Assembly: GCA_020024475.1 (NCBI GenBank)
Contig: JAHHTS010000108.1
Span: 1-7,090 of the forward strand
Length of the DNA: 7,090 nt
Source: Oscillospiraceae bacterium
GTDB taxonomy: Bacteria > Bacillota > Clostridia > Oscillospirales > Ruminococcaceae
Reading direction: 5' to 3'
In this document: positions 1 through 6,560 of the stretch, piece after piece
Layout: the number at the start of each line of letters is the position of its first letter
Position numbering within the stretch: the stretch's first letter is position 1
Position numbers and translations under genes: made by a program
Notes under the pieces: generated by a model
Database searches by the model: none
Seen by the model: only the letters and a program-made list of their open reading frames with translations
What the model was told of the DNA's origin: nothing

Positions 1-444
1 ATAGGAGATTGGCAAGATACTACTATTTTAATGAAAGCAGGGAAAAAAGCGGTTAAGTTACTTAATTACTACTTAAAGGAAGGGATTTCCTTTAATCAAG
101 AAACAACATTGTGTGGAAAGTCAATTATAAGAAATATTAGAAAAGCAAAGGAATTAGGATATTTTATTGAATTACATTATGTAGGTGTAGATAGTGTTGA
201 GATTGCAAAAGATAGAGTGAAAACTAGGGTAAGTAAAGGTGGACATGGGATCCCAGAAACAGACATAGAAAAACGGTATTTAGAAACTTTTCGAAATTTA
301 AAAGATATTTTGGAAGTTTGTGATATAGTAGCCTTTTATGATAATACAGAAGAGTTTAGACGTTTTGCCATTTTCCGGAATGGTAAAGTAGTTAAATTAT
401 CTCATATATTACCCAAGTGGATTAAGAAAAATGGTATTATTTAG
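1..444 (+). CDS. Zeta-toxin-family P-loop kinase (partial, C-terminal part)
   Basis: The reading frame is open from base 1 to the TAG at 442-444, so the gene starts outside the window; the first internal ATG (31) has no well-placed ribosome binding site and falls inside the conserved fold. The visible 147 residues resemble the C-terminal half of zeta-toxin/predicted ABC-type ATPase family kinases. There is an AGKKAVKLL helix, then a strand with NQETTLCGKS (the family 'ETTL-G' substrate-side motif), a strand ELHYVGVDS, and a lid-like segment RVKTRVSKGGHGIPETDIEKRY with the conserved arginines and GGHxIP. It ends with a DIVAFYDNT strand. The Walker A loop would lie upstream and cannot be checked. 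Relatives phosphorylate UDP-N-acetylglucosamine (PezT/zeta) or unknown small substrates, and many occur as stand-alone genes. No antitoxin is visible here. The gene is closed by its own terminator and is probably unrelated to the cas operon. Family assignment is fairly sure; activity is inference. Confidence 0.82.
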   Translation: MGDWQDTTILMKAGKKAVKLLNYYLKEGISFNQETTLCGKSIIRNIRKAKELGYFIELHYVGVDSVEIAKDRVKTRVSKGGHGIPETDIEKRYLETFRNLKDILEVCDIVAFYDNTEEFRRFAIFRNGKVVKLSHILPKWIKKNGII

Positions 445-500
445 TTATGTGAATTTGTTGAAGGTATAAAGATATAAAAATATAAAAAGAAAGGTAAAAG

Positions 501-529
501 CAGACTGATTGTTTCAGTCTGGTTTTTTT
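501..529 (+). terminator. Intrinsic terminator of the zeta-like gene
   Basis: A perfect 8-bp stem, CAGACTGA (501-508) with TCAGTCTG (514-521), encloses a 5-nt loop and is followed after one G by seven T (523-529). It lies 57 bases after the kinase stop codon. It should insulate the cas locus from upstream transcription, which means cas9 needs its own promoter. Confidence 0.9.
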
Positions 530-690
530 GTGCCATAACCTCTTGTGGTTACCATCGGCAACTGCGTTTCAAATAAATGTTAATAGATTTTAATACGTAA
601 CGGTAGATTTTGATAGATGAATTAATGGGATGAATAGAATGTTTTGGGATGATATCAAATAAGATACTGGATTAATTGGGATTGAATTGA
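530..690. other. Non-coding gap upstream of the cas9 promoter
   Basis: I see no credible gene here on either strand. Small features are a 5-bp stem TAACC/GGTTA (536-551), a direct repeat TAGATTTT at 584-591 and 604-611 (start-to-start 20 bp), and a copy of ATGATATCAA at 649-658 that recurs at 726-735 across the cas9 promoter. The stretch 587-600 matches 12 of the first 14 bases of the CRISPR repeat but the match does not continue. In such AT-rich sequence none of these is strong. Confidence 0.5.
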
Positions 691-721
691 ATAATTAGTA
701 TTTACATGATACACTAATTAT
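691..721. promoter_or_regulatory. 9-bp inverted repeat overlapping the cas9 -35 box (candidate operator)
   Basis: ATAATTAGT (691-699) and its exact reverse complement ACTAATTAT (713-721) are separated by 13 bases, giving half-site centres about 22 bp apart (two helical turns). The element spans the proposed -35 box at 701-706 and part of the spacer. This is the geometry of a dimeric repressor site. The arms are AT-rich, so chance is possible and no regulator is encoded in the window. Confidence 0.4.
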
Positions 722-730
722 AAATATGAT
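701..730 (+). promoter_or_regulatory. Probable cas9 promoter
   Basis: TTTACA (701-706, five of six matches to the -35 consensus) and TATGAT (725-730, five of six to the -10 consensus) are separated by 18 bases. Transcription would start near 737 and give a leader of about 145 nt before the cas9 start. It is the best sigma-A-like site in the gap after the upstream terminator. Confidence 0.55.
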
Positions 731-774
731 ATCAATCGGTTTATTTTCTGGTCTTTTGTTATAAATGATGATTT

Positions 775-800
775 TTCAATGGCTTCGAAAGAACCATGAA
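775..800 (+). promoter_or_regulatory. Hairpin with GAAA tetraloop in the cas9 5' leader
   Basis: TTC-A-ATGG-C-TTC (775-786) folds onto GAA-CCAT-GAA (791-800) around a GAAA loop (787-790). This gives ten base pairs with two single-base bulges (A778, C783), both on the 5' arm. It would lie in the cas9 leader about 80 nt before the start codon. It has no T tract, so it is not a terminator. It may affect mRNA stability or translation, but the role is unknown. Confidence 0.4.
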
Positions 801-843
801 TACAGTTTATGATTCTGTAGAATGGCAGAAATACGAAATATGA
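796..843 (+). CDS. Possible 15-codon upstream ORF (leader peptide) before cas9
   Basis: ATG at 796 opens a short frame encoding MNTVYDSVEWQKYEI, ending in TGA at 841-843, 38 bases before the proposed cas9 start. Its ATG is partly sequestered in the 3' arm of the leader hairpin (791-800), and no good Shine-Dalgarno site precedes it. The peptide could be a leader peptide, a remnant of another gene, or chance. I do not recognise it and rate it weakly supported. Confidence 0.2.
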   Translation: MNTVYDSVEWQKYEI

Positions 844-869
844 AATTGATATTAAAAAAACAAAAGAAA

Positions 870-874
870 AGGGG
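870..874 (+). promoter_or_regulatory. Ribosome binding site that decides the cas9 start
   Basis: AGGGG at 870-874, in a purine-rich run, stands 7 bases before ATG 882, the ideal distance. It is only 1 base before the ATG at 876, and the far upstream ATG at 822 has no such site. This favours 882 as the cas9 start. Confidence 0.75.
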
Positions 875-881
875 AATGGCT

Positions 882-3800
882 ATGAGTTATATTGTAGCAC
901 TTGATATTGGAGTTGCATCCGTAGGATGGGCAGTAATTGAAAGAAAGTCTGAAATTGTGGTGGAAGCTGGATCAAATATTTTCCAAGAAGCGTCAGCAAA
1001 AAACAATCAGACACGAAGACAGATGCGTCAGGCAAGGCGAATGAAGCGAAGAGAAAAAACGAGGTTGCACGATTTTAATCAATTGTGGGAGAATTATCAA
1101 TTTTCCATTCCACGGTTTAAGAACAATGATATTGTAGGACTTAAGGTGAAGGCGCTTGATGAAAAAATTTCATTAGATGAATTATATTTTATTCTCTATC
1201 ATTATCTGAAACATCGAGGGATATCTTATTTAGAAGATGCAAATGATGATTCGATTGCAGGAACCAGCGCTTATGCAAATGGATTAAAAAGAAACGCAAA
1301 AGAATTGGAAAGTAAATACCCATGTGAGATTCAGAAAGAGAGATTAGAAGGAAACGGCAAATATAGAGGCCAGACACAGATTGTTTTGGAAAATGATGAA
1401 AAACTAGATTTGAGTAATGTGTTTACAGTTGGATCATATAGAAAAGAAATTCAGAGAATCTTTGAAATACAAAGTAGATATTATAAAGATTTATCAGAAG
1501 AATTTCAAGATAGATATTTCGAAATTTTTAATAGAAAACGAAAATATTATGAAGGGCCTGGAAATGAAAAATCAAGAACAGATTACGGAAAATACACAAC
1601 AAGAGTGGATCAAAATGGACAATTTATTACAGAAGAAAATATTTTTACAAAGTTAATTGGAAAATGTAGTGTATACGAAGAAGAATTTCGTGCAGCAGCA
1701 GCATCTTATACGGCACAAGAATTTAATTTGTTAAATGATTTAAATAACTTGACGATAAACGGAAGAAAACTAGAAGAAAAGGAAAAGAGAATCATTGTTG
1801 ATAAAATTAAAGTGAGTAACTCAGTTAGTATGCGTAAAATTATAGCAGAAGCGATAGGAGAGAAGATAGAGGAACTAACTGGTGCAAGGATTGATAAAAG
1901 TGGCAAAGAAATTTTTCACAAATTCGAAGTCTATAACAAGATGCGCAAAGATCTTGCAGCGATTAATTTTGAAATTACAGAATTTTCAAGAGAAGAATTA
2001 GATGAGATAGGTCACATTATGACAATTAATACGGATAAAGAGTCTATGATGGAAGCCTTTCATAACTCCGTATTAGATTTGTCGGATGATGTGAAAGAGT
2101 GCCTGATAATGTTCCGAAAAAAGAACGCATCATTATTTGGAAAATGGCATTCTTTTTCGCTGAAAATTATGAATGAATTAATTCCGGTGATGTATGAACA
2201 ACCTAAAGAACAAATGACGCTTTTAACAGAAATAGGAGTATGGAAAAGAAAAAATAATGAATTTACTGAATTAAAATATATACCTCTTGATGCGGCAAGT
2301 GAATATATATTTAATCCGGTAGTTCGTAGATCTGTGAGAATTTCTTTTAAGATATTAAATGCACTTTTGAAAAAATATAAGTCGCTAGATGAAGTGATTA
2401 TAGAAATGCCAAGAGATCGAAATTCAGATGAAGAAAAGAAACGAATCAAAGATATTCAAAAGTTAAATGAGAAGGAAAAAGAATATATTCAAAAAAAACT
2501 TGCATCTGTTTATGGCATTAGGCTTACTTCAGCGGATTATTCTTCTCAGAAACAATTAAATTTAAAATTGAAATTGTGGAATGAACAAGATGGAAAATGT
2601 CTATACTCAGGTAGAATGATTGATCCAAAAGATATTCTGGAACATCCAGATAAATTTGAAATTGATCATATTATTCCAAGATCAATATCTTTTGACGATT
2701 CAAGAAATAATAAAGTGTTAGTATATAGTAGTGAAAATCAGAAAAAAGGCAACCAAACACCATATTATTATTTCACACATACAGATAAGCAGTGGTCATT
2801 TGAACAATATAGAGCTACAGTTGTCAACTTGTCTAAGAAGAAAGAATACGGGATTTCAAGGAAAAAAGTAGAAAATCTTCTTTTCAGTGAGGATATTACG
2901 AAAATAGATGTAATGAGAGGATTCATTAATCGTAATATCAATGATACAAGTTACGCGGCACGTGTGGTATTAAATACATTGCAAAGATTTTTTGAAGCAA
3001 AAGAAACAGATACAAAGGTAAAGACTGTAAAAGGTATTTATACACATCAAATGCGTGTAAATATGAAATTAGAAAAAAATCGTGACGAGAGTTATGCGCA
3101 CCATGCAGTGGATGCAATGTTAATTTGCTTTTCACAATTGGGATATGAATCGTATCGAAAATTACAAGGAGAATTTATTGATTTTGAAACAGGAGAAATT
3201 TTAAATAAAGATATGTGGAAATCTAACATGTCAGATGCGGTTTATAAAGATTATCTCTACGGAATGAAATGGATTAATATTCGAAATGAAATTACGAGAG
3301 CTGAAAAAATGGTTAAATATTGGCATTTTGTTGATAGAAAAGCTAATAGGAGACTTTGCAATCAAACTATTCGAGGAACAAGAGAATATGATGGGAAGAT
3401 CTACAAAATTAATAAACTTGATATTAGAACGAAAGAAGGGGTTGCATCGTTCAAAAAGCTTGCATTCAGTAAAAAGGAAAGTGACAGAGAAAAACTATTA
3501 GTATACAAAAATGATCGAAGAACTTTTGATGCCCTTGTTCAGATACTAGAAGATTATTCAGATTCTGTTAATCCATTTGTACAATATGAAAAAGAAACTG
3601 GGGATTATGTGAGAAAATATGCGAAGAAATATAATGGTCCAAAGATTGAAAAATTAAAATATACAGATAAAGAAGTTGGAAGTTGTATTGACATTTCACA
3701 TAAATTTGGACATGAGAAAGGAAGAAAAAAAGTAGTACTTGAAAACTTAGAATCATACCGCATGGATGTTTACTATCAAAATGTAGAAAAAGCATATTAT

Positions 3801-4196
3801 TTTGTAGGAGTAAAACAATCAGATCTAAAATGTGAAGGAGACAGTCAAGTAATTGATGAAGAGGCATACGCAAAGCGTTTATTAAATGAAAAGATGATTA
3901 AGGAAGGTCAGACAAGAGCAGATTTAGAAAGGTTAGGGTTCACATTTAAATTATCTTTTTATAAAAATGATATTATTGAATATGAGAAAGGTGGTACGAT
4001 TTTTAAGGAAAGATTTTTATCACGAACAAAGCCAAATCAGAGAAATTGTATTGAAACAAAACCAATAAAACAAAAAGATTTTACAGAAAGAAAGATTTTA
4101 GGATTAGCAAAGACAAAAAAGGTCGTAAAATATAAAACGGATATTTTAGGAAATGAATATCTCTGTGAGAAAGAAAAGTTTTCTAGAAATTGTTGA
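882..4196 (+). CDS. cas9: CRISPR-associated endonuclease Cas9, type II-A, St1Cas9-like
   Basis: This is the RNA-guided DNA endonuclease that cuts both strands of targets matching the crRNA. The start at 882 is chosen from the AGGGG site and because the product then opens MSYIVALDIG, like other Cas9s; the frame is open back to ATG 822, which would add 20 lysine-rich residues. The protein has 1104 aa, close to S. thermophilus CRISPR1 Cas9 (about 1120). RuvC-I has D8. An arginine-rich bridge helix lies at about 41-65. The REC region carries the KHRGISYLEDA and KYYEGPGNEKSRTDYG (221-236) signatures. RuvC-II has E508 in IEMPRDR, where MARE is more usual. HNH has FEIDHIIPRSISFDDS with D595, H596 and N610. 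RuvC-III has HHAVDAM with H741 and D744. The C-terminal part is WED plus the PAM-interacting domain. All catalytic residues are present, so it should be active. The last ~40 residues are shorter and diverged from St1Cas9 from memory, so the PAM may differ. Confidence 0.97.
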   Translation: MSYIVALDIGVASVGWAVIERKSEIVVEAGSNIFQEASAKNNQTRRQMRQARRMKRREKTRLHDFNQLWENYQFSIPRFKNNDIVGLKVKALDEKISLDELYFILYHYLKHRGISYLEDANDDSIAGTSAYANGLKRNAKELESKYPCEIQKERLEGNGKYRGQTQIVLENDEKLDLSNVFTVGSYRKEIQRIFEIQSRYYKDLSEEFQDRYFEIFNRKRKYYEGPGNEKSRTDYGKYTTRVDQNGQFITEENIFTKLIGKCSVYEEEFRAAAASYTAQEFNLLNDLNNLTINGRKLEEKEKRIIVDKIKVSNSVSMRKIIAEAIGEKIEELTGARIDKSGKEIFHKFEVYNKMRKDLAAINFEITEFSREELDEIGHIMTINTDKESMMEAFHNSVLDLSDDVKECLIMFRKKNASLFGKWHSFSLKIMNELIPVMYEQPKEQMTLLTEIGVWKRKNNEFTELKYIPLDAASEYIFNPVVRRSVRISFKILNALLKKYKSLDEVIIEMPRDRNSDEEKKRIKDIQKLNEKEKEYIQKKLASVYGIRLTSADYSSQKQLNLKLKLWNEQDGKCLYSGRMIDPKDILEHPDKFEIDHIIPRSISFDDSRNNKVLVYSSENQKKGNQTPYYYFTHTDKQWSFEQYRATVVNLSKKKEYGISRKKVENLLFSEDITKIDVMRGFINRNINDTSYAARVVLNTLQRFFEAKETDTKVKTVKGIYTHQMRVNMKLEKNRDESYAHHAVDAMLICFSQLGYESYRKLQGEFIDFETGEILNKDMWKSNMSDAVYKDYLYGMKWINIRNEITRAEKMVKYWHFVDRKANRRLCNQTIRGTREYDGKIYKINKLDIRTKEGVASFKKLAFSKKESDREKLLVYKNDRRTFDALVQILEDYSDSVNPFVQYEKETGDYVRKYAKKYNGPKIEKLKYTDKEVGSCIDISHKFGHEKGRKKVVLENLESYRMDVYYQNVEKAYYFVGVKQSDLKCEGDSQVIDEEAYAKRLLNEKMIKEGQTRADLERLGFTFKLSFYKNDIIEYEKGGTIFKERFLSRTKPNQRNCIETKPIKQKDFTERKILGLAKTKKVVKYKTDILGNEYLCEKEKFSRNC

Positions 4197-4204
4197 TTCT
4201 ATTA

Positions 4205-4233
4205 TTGACATTTTGTGATTATAGGGATAAAAT
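4205..4233 (+). promoter_or_regulatory. tracrRNA promoter
   Basis: A perfect -35 box TTGACA (4205-4210), an optimal 17-base spacer and TAAAAT (4228-4233, five of six) predict a start near 4240. The -35 begins only 9 bases after the cas9 stop codon. It is the best promoter in the window, fitting the need for abundant tracrRNA. Confidence 0.85.
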
Positions 4234-4239
4234 AAAATT

Positions 4240-4334
4240 GTAGAAACAAATTTTACAGTCACGTAATTTGTTTAGATCTACTAAAACAAGGCTTTATGCC
4301 GAAATTAGAAGCACCGACGGGTGCTTCTTTTTCT
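4240..4334 (+). ncRNA. tracrRNA between cas9 and cas1
   Basis: This RNA pairs with each crRNA repeat, permits RNase III processing and anchors the guide in Cas9. The anti-repeat 4251-4275 is exactly complementary to repeat bases 11-35 (25 bp, the upper stem). A bulge AUC (4276-4278) faces repeat C10. Then 4279-4286 pairs with repeat bases 2-9 (8 bp, the lower stem), so 33 of 36 repeat bases pair. Next is the nexus AAGGCTTTATGCCGAAAT (4288-4305) with a GGC/GCC stem, closely like the S. thermophilus CRISPR1 tracrRNA. A single terminator hairpin (4307-4328) and T tract end it. Start (about 4240) and end are inferred from promoter and terminator, giving about 95 nt. It is transcribed in the same direction as the array and the cas genes. 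Confidence 0.95.
4307..4334 (+). terminator. Intrinsic terminator forming the tracrRNA 3' hairpin
   Basis: AGAAGCACC (4307-4315) pairs with GGTGCTTCT (4320-4328) around a GACG loop, followed by a short T-rich run (4328-4332, then CT). The hairpin is both the terminator and the last structural element of the tracrRNA. The U tract is only about five long, so partial read-through into cas1 is plausible. Confidence 0.88.
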
Positions 4335-4338
4335 ATAT

Positions 4339-4344
4339 AGGGGG
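4339..4344 (+). promoter_or_regulatory. cas1 ribosome binding site abutting the tracrRNA terminator
   Basis: AGGGGG lies 5 bases before the cas1 ATG at 4350 and only 5-6 bases after the tracrRNA T tract. There is no room for a separate promoter between terminator and gene, so this site is reached only by transcripts that read through the terminator. Confidence 0.8.
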
Positions 4345-4349
4345 AAACA

Positions 4350-5264
4350 ATGGCATTTCGTGTTGTATTAATTGAGAATGAAGTGGAAATAAAGGTTAAG
4401 TTAAACAATCTGATTGTTACAAAAGAAGGAGAAGATCTTTGGATACCTCTAGATGATATATCAATGATTGTAATGGATAACCTGTCATCTATGTTATCAA
4501 CAAGATTATTGTGCCAGTTGTCTGAGCAAGGGATTGGATTTATGGTTTGTAACCAAGAACATTTACCAACAGGATACTACAGTTCGTATGATAATCATAG
4601 CAGAGCTTCTAAGGTGATTGGATATCAAATAGAATATAATCAGAAATATTATGAAGAATTATGGAAAAAAATTGTAGAAGAGAAAATTTTAAATCAAGCA
4701 AAAGCGTATTTTTGTATGAAAAAAGATCAAGAAGGTGCGAAACAAATTGCGAGTTATGCCTGGGAAATTGTAGATGGAGATAAGACTAATCGGGAAGCAC
4801 ATGCAGCAAAGGTGTATTTTAATCTTCTTATGGAGGCAAGTTTTTCAAGAGGAAACCAAGATATATTATTGAATAGTGGATTGGATTATGGATATGCGGT
4901 GATTCGAGGGTATATTGCAAGGGCCTGCGTGGGATATGGATTAAATACGCAGCTGGGTATTCATCATAAAAGTGAATATAATCGTTTTAATTTAGTTGAT
5001 GATTTGATGGAACCACTAAGACCTTTAGTGGATATTATTGCCTATGAGTCAATGAAGAATGCTTTGTATTTTACACCGGAACATAGAAGGAAATTAGTAA
5101 ATGTATTGAATATGAAGATACGATATAGAGGGAAAAAGATGTATCTGTGCAATATGATTGATAATTATGTGGAACAATATGCTTCATTAATCATGGGGAG
5201 ATATGAATCAATTGTGTTCCCAGATGTGAATGAATTTATCGGAGAGGAGATTTATGAAATATAA
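4350..5264 (+). CDS. cas1: CRISPR integrase Cas1 (type II)
   Basis: Cas1 is the catalytic subunit of the Cas1-Cas2 complex that inserts new spacers at the leader end of the array. The 304-aa length is normal for type II Cas1. The metal-binding active site is intact: E149 in TNREAHAAKVYF, H205 in LGIHHKSEYNRF, and E221 in DDLMEPLRP, at essentially the positions known for the S. pyogenes protein. The N-terminal ~85 residues form the beta-rich dimerisation domain and the rest is the helical catalytic domain. The start is fixed by AGGGGG 5 bases upstream. The 3' end overlaps cas2 by 11 bases, implying translational coupling. Transcription probably comes from read-through of the tracrRNA terminator. 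Confidence 0.97.
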   Translation: MAFRVVLIENEVEIKVKLNNLIVTKEGEDLWIPLDDISMIVMDNLSSMLSTRLLCQLSEQGIGFMVCNQEHLPTGYYSSYDNHSRASKVIGYQIEYNQKYYEELWKKIVEEKILNQAKAYFCMKKDQEGAKQIASYAWEIVDGDKTNREAHAAKVYFNLLMEASFSRGNQDILLNSGLDYGYAVIRGYIARACVGYGLNTQLGIHHKSEYNRFNLVDDLMEPLRPLVDIIAYESMKNALYFTPEHRRKLVNVLNMKIRYRGKKMYLCNMIDNYVEQYASLIMGRYESIVFPDVNEFIGEEIYEI

Positions 5265-5577
5265 AATTATGAGAGTATTATGTATGTTCGATTTACCCGT
5301 TGAAACAGATTTAGAAAAAAGAGCATATCGTATATTTCGTAAAAATCTAATAAAAGAGGGATTTACAATGATTCAATATTCTGTATATGTAAGAATTTGT
5401 CCAAGTAGAGAATATGCTAAACGTTTAGAACGTCGCATACAAAAATTTATACCGTTGGAGGGAAATGTGCGATTATTGTGTGTTACAGAAAAGCAATATG
5501 CCGATATGATATTGCTAGTTGGTAGTAGAACAACGGCTGAAACAGCAATAGGTACAGAAAGGTTGATTGTAATATGA
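5254..5577 (+). CDS. cas2: CRISPR integration subunit Cas2
   Basis: Cas2 is a small ferredoxin-fold protein that forms the central dimer bridging two Cas1 dimers during spacer integration. The chosen product is 107 aa, beginning MKYKIMRVLCMFDLPVE. Its first beta strand ends in the conserved aspartate D13, followed by LP. The segment EGFTMIQYSVYVRIC is the typical second strand and turn of type II Cas2. ATG 5254 is preferred over the in-frame ATG 5230 because GGAGAGGAG (5241-5249) lies at proper distance and conserved similarity begins there. It overlaps cas1 by 11 bases and csn2 by 4 bases (ATGA), so the three proteins are likely made in coupled fashion. Confidence 0.96.
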   Translation: MKYKIMRVLCMFDLPVETDLEKRAYRIFRKNLIKEGFTMIQYSVYVRICPSREYAKRLERRIQKFIPLEGNVRLLCVTEKQYADMILLVGSRTTAETAIGTERLIVI

Positions 5578-6560
5578 AAATCGATATAAGTGAATATGAA
5601 AAAAGATATACATTTGAATTAGATTCAGTTACGCAGTTATGTGGGCAGAATATCGTAAAAAAAACGTATATACTTGAATCTATGAGACGCTATTTTAGCA
5701 CTTTTAAGTATCCAGAACAGCATAATAAATGGAGAGATAATGTCAAAGTTGATAACAAGGTAGTTGGAAGAAAATTTTTTACATTAATATCGGTAAAAGG
5801 AATATCAGATATTTTAGCGATGCTAGGGTGGGCTAAACAAAGTTTGTTCACGCAATATATGAAGCAACTGATTGAAAAACTGGATTGTCAAATGCATTTA
5901 CGAACGATAACTGCTGAAGTGGAAGAAATCATTGGCTTAATGAATGAAAAGATGAATCAACTAGGTAATATTGAGTTGACATATACGATGTCAGATGTAT
6001 GGGATATGGTGCAAAACTCTAGCATTACAGGTTGTGATGAAACGTTGTTGGAGAATCAGGAAAATTATGAATTACTACTCATTTTTTTAAATTTGCTTGA
6101 GGAGATAATAAAAGTAAATCCTAAAAAGATATTAGTCATTTTAGAAAATATCGATCATTTAATTTCACGAAAAGAATATAGAGATGTTTTAACCAAACTT
6201 CAAAATATAGGAATGAAGTATGACATCTATTTTATTTTATCTACCAGTATTGATGGATATATTGGATGTGAGCCTTCTTTGTGCAACGGGATATCGGTAT
6301 TTGGTGATGTGGATCTTCAAATGCCAGAATTTGATAAAATCCTAGAATATATACAGGATAATTATCCCTATAATAAAAAAATTGGTAAAAAACAGCTGGA
6401 AAATGATTTAGCAGGAATCATACATAAGATAGGACAAAAGCAGTTTTTGTGTAGTGTGGAAGAAAGTGTTATATGTAAACTTATTAATCAGTCAATGATG
6501 CTTTATGAAAAATGGAATGAGACAGAAAATAAGGCAGAAATTGCTTTTTTAAAGACCTAA
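5574..6560 (+). CDS. csn2: Csn2, long (S. thermophilus CRISPR1-like) form
   Basis: Csn2 is the type II-A adaptation protein; family members form tetrameric rings that bind and slide on double-stranded DNA ends and are required for spacer acquisition. This one has 328 aa, matching the long subfamily of S. thermophilus CRISPR1 (about 350) rather than the ~220-aa S. pyogenes form. The fold is a P-loop-derived ATPase that has lost catalysis. The Walker A position reads LCGQNIVKKTYILE (22-35) without the usual GKT/S. The Walker B position reads KILVILENIDHLI (185-197), with EN where DE is expected. A helix-rich insertion (about 75-180) lies between them. The start overlaps the cas2 stop (ATGA) and has only a weak upstream AAAGG at 11 bases, consistent with coupling. 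Identification rests on position, length, and these motifs. Confidence 0.9.
   Translation: MKIDISEYEKRYTFELDSVTQLCGQNIVKKTYILESMRRYFSTFKYPEQHNKWRDNVKVDNKVVGRKFFTLISVKGISDILAMLGWAKQSLFTQYMKQLIEKLDCQMHLRTITAEVEEIIGLMNEKMNQLGNIELTYTMSDVWDMVQNSSITGCDETLLENQENYELLLIFLNLLEEIIKVNPKKILVILENIDHLISRKEYRDVLTKLQNIGMKYDIYFILSTSIDGYIGCEPSLCNGISVFGDVDLQMPEFDKILEYIQDNYPYNKKIGKKQLENDLAGIIHKIGQKQFLCSVEESVICKLINQSMMLYEKWNETENKAEIAFLKT

Noticed and set aside
536..551. Small inverted repeat TAACC/GGTTA as a second terminator.
   Set aside because: The stem is only 5 bp, has no T tract, and lies just after a full terminator.
587..600. A CRISPR-repeat-like fragment (12 of 14 bases of the repeat start) upstream of cas9, suggesting a degenerate array or a small guide RNA.
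   Set aside because: The match stops after 14 bases and the sequence is simple and AT-rich. The rest of the repeat is absent, so chance similarity is likelier.
1417..1656. Plus-strand frames overlapping cas9 (1417-1656, 3286-3501).
   Set aside because: They are out of frame inside strongly conserved cas9 coding sequence and lack ribosome binding sites or recognisable products.
3568..3873. Open frames on the minus strand inside cas9 (also 1189-1377, 1706-1906, 2060-2449, 2938-3135).
   Set aside because: Their translations are low-complexity, leucine- and phenylalanine-rich mirrors of the lysine-rich cas9 code, without start signals. They are antisense shadows.
4190..4250. A long tracrRNA form acting as a natural single guide that represses the cas9 promoter, as known in S. 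pyogenes. ATTTTGTG at 4210-4217 faintly resembles the repeat start.
   Set aside because: The 20 bases before it show no seed-length match to the cas9 promoter region; only TGATTCT (810-816 and 4193-4199) is shared and not in the seed position. No promoter for a longer form was found.
5230..5253. An upstream start for cas2 at 5230 adding eight residues.
   Set aside because: ATG 5254 has a purine-rich Shine-Dalgarno run at correct spacing and begins where Cas2 similarity begins.
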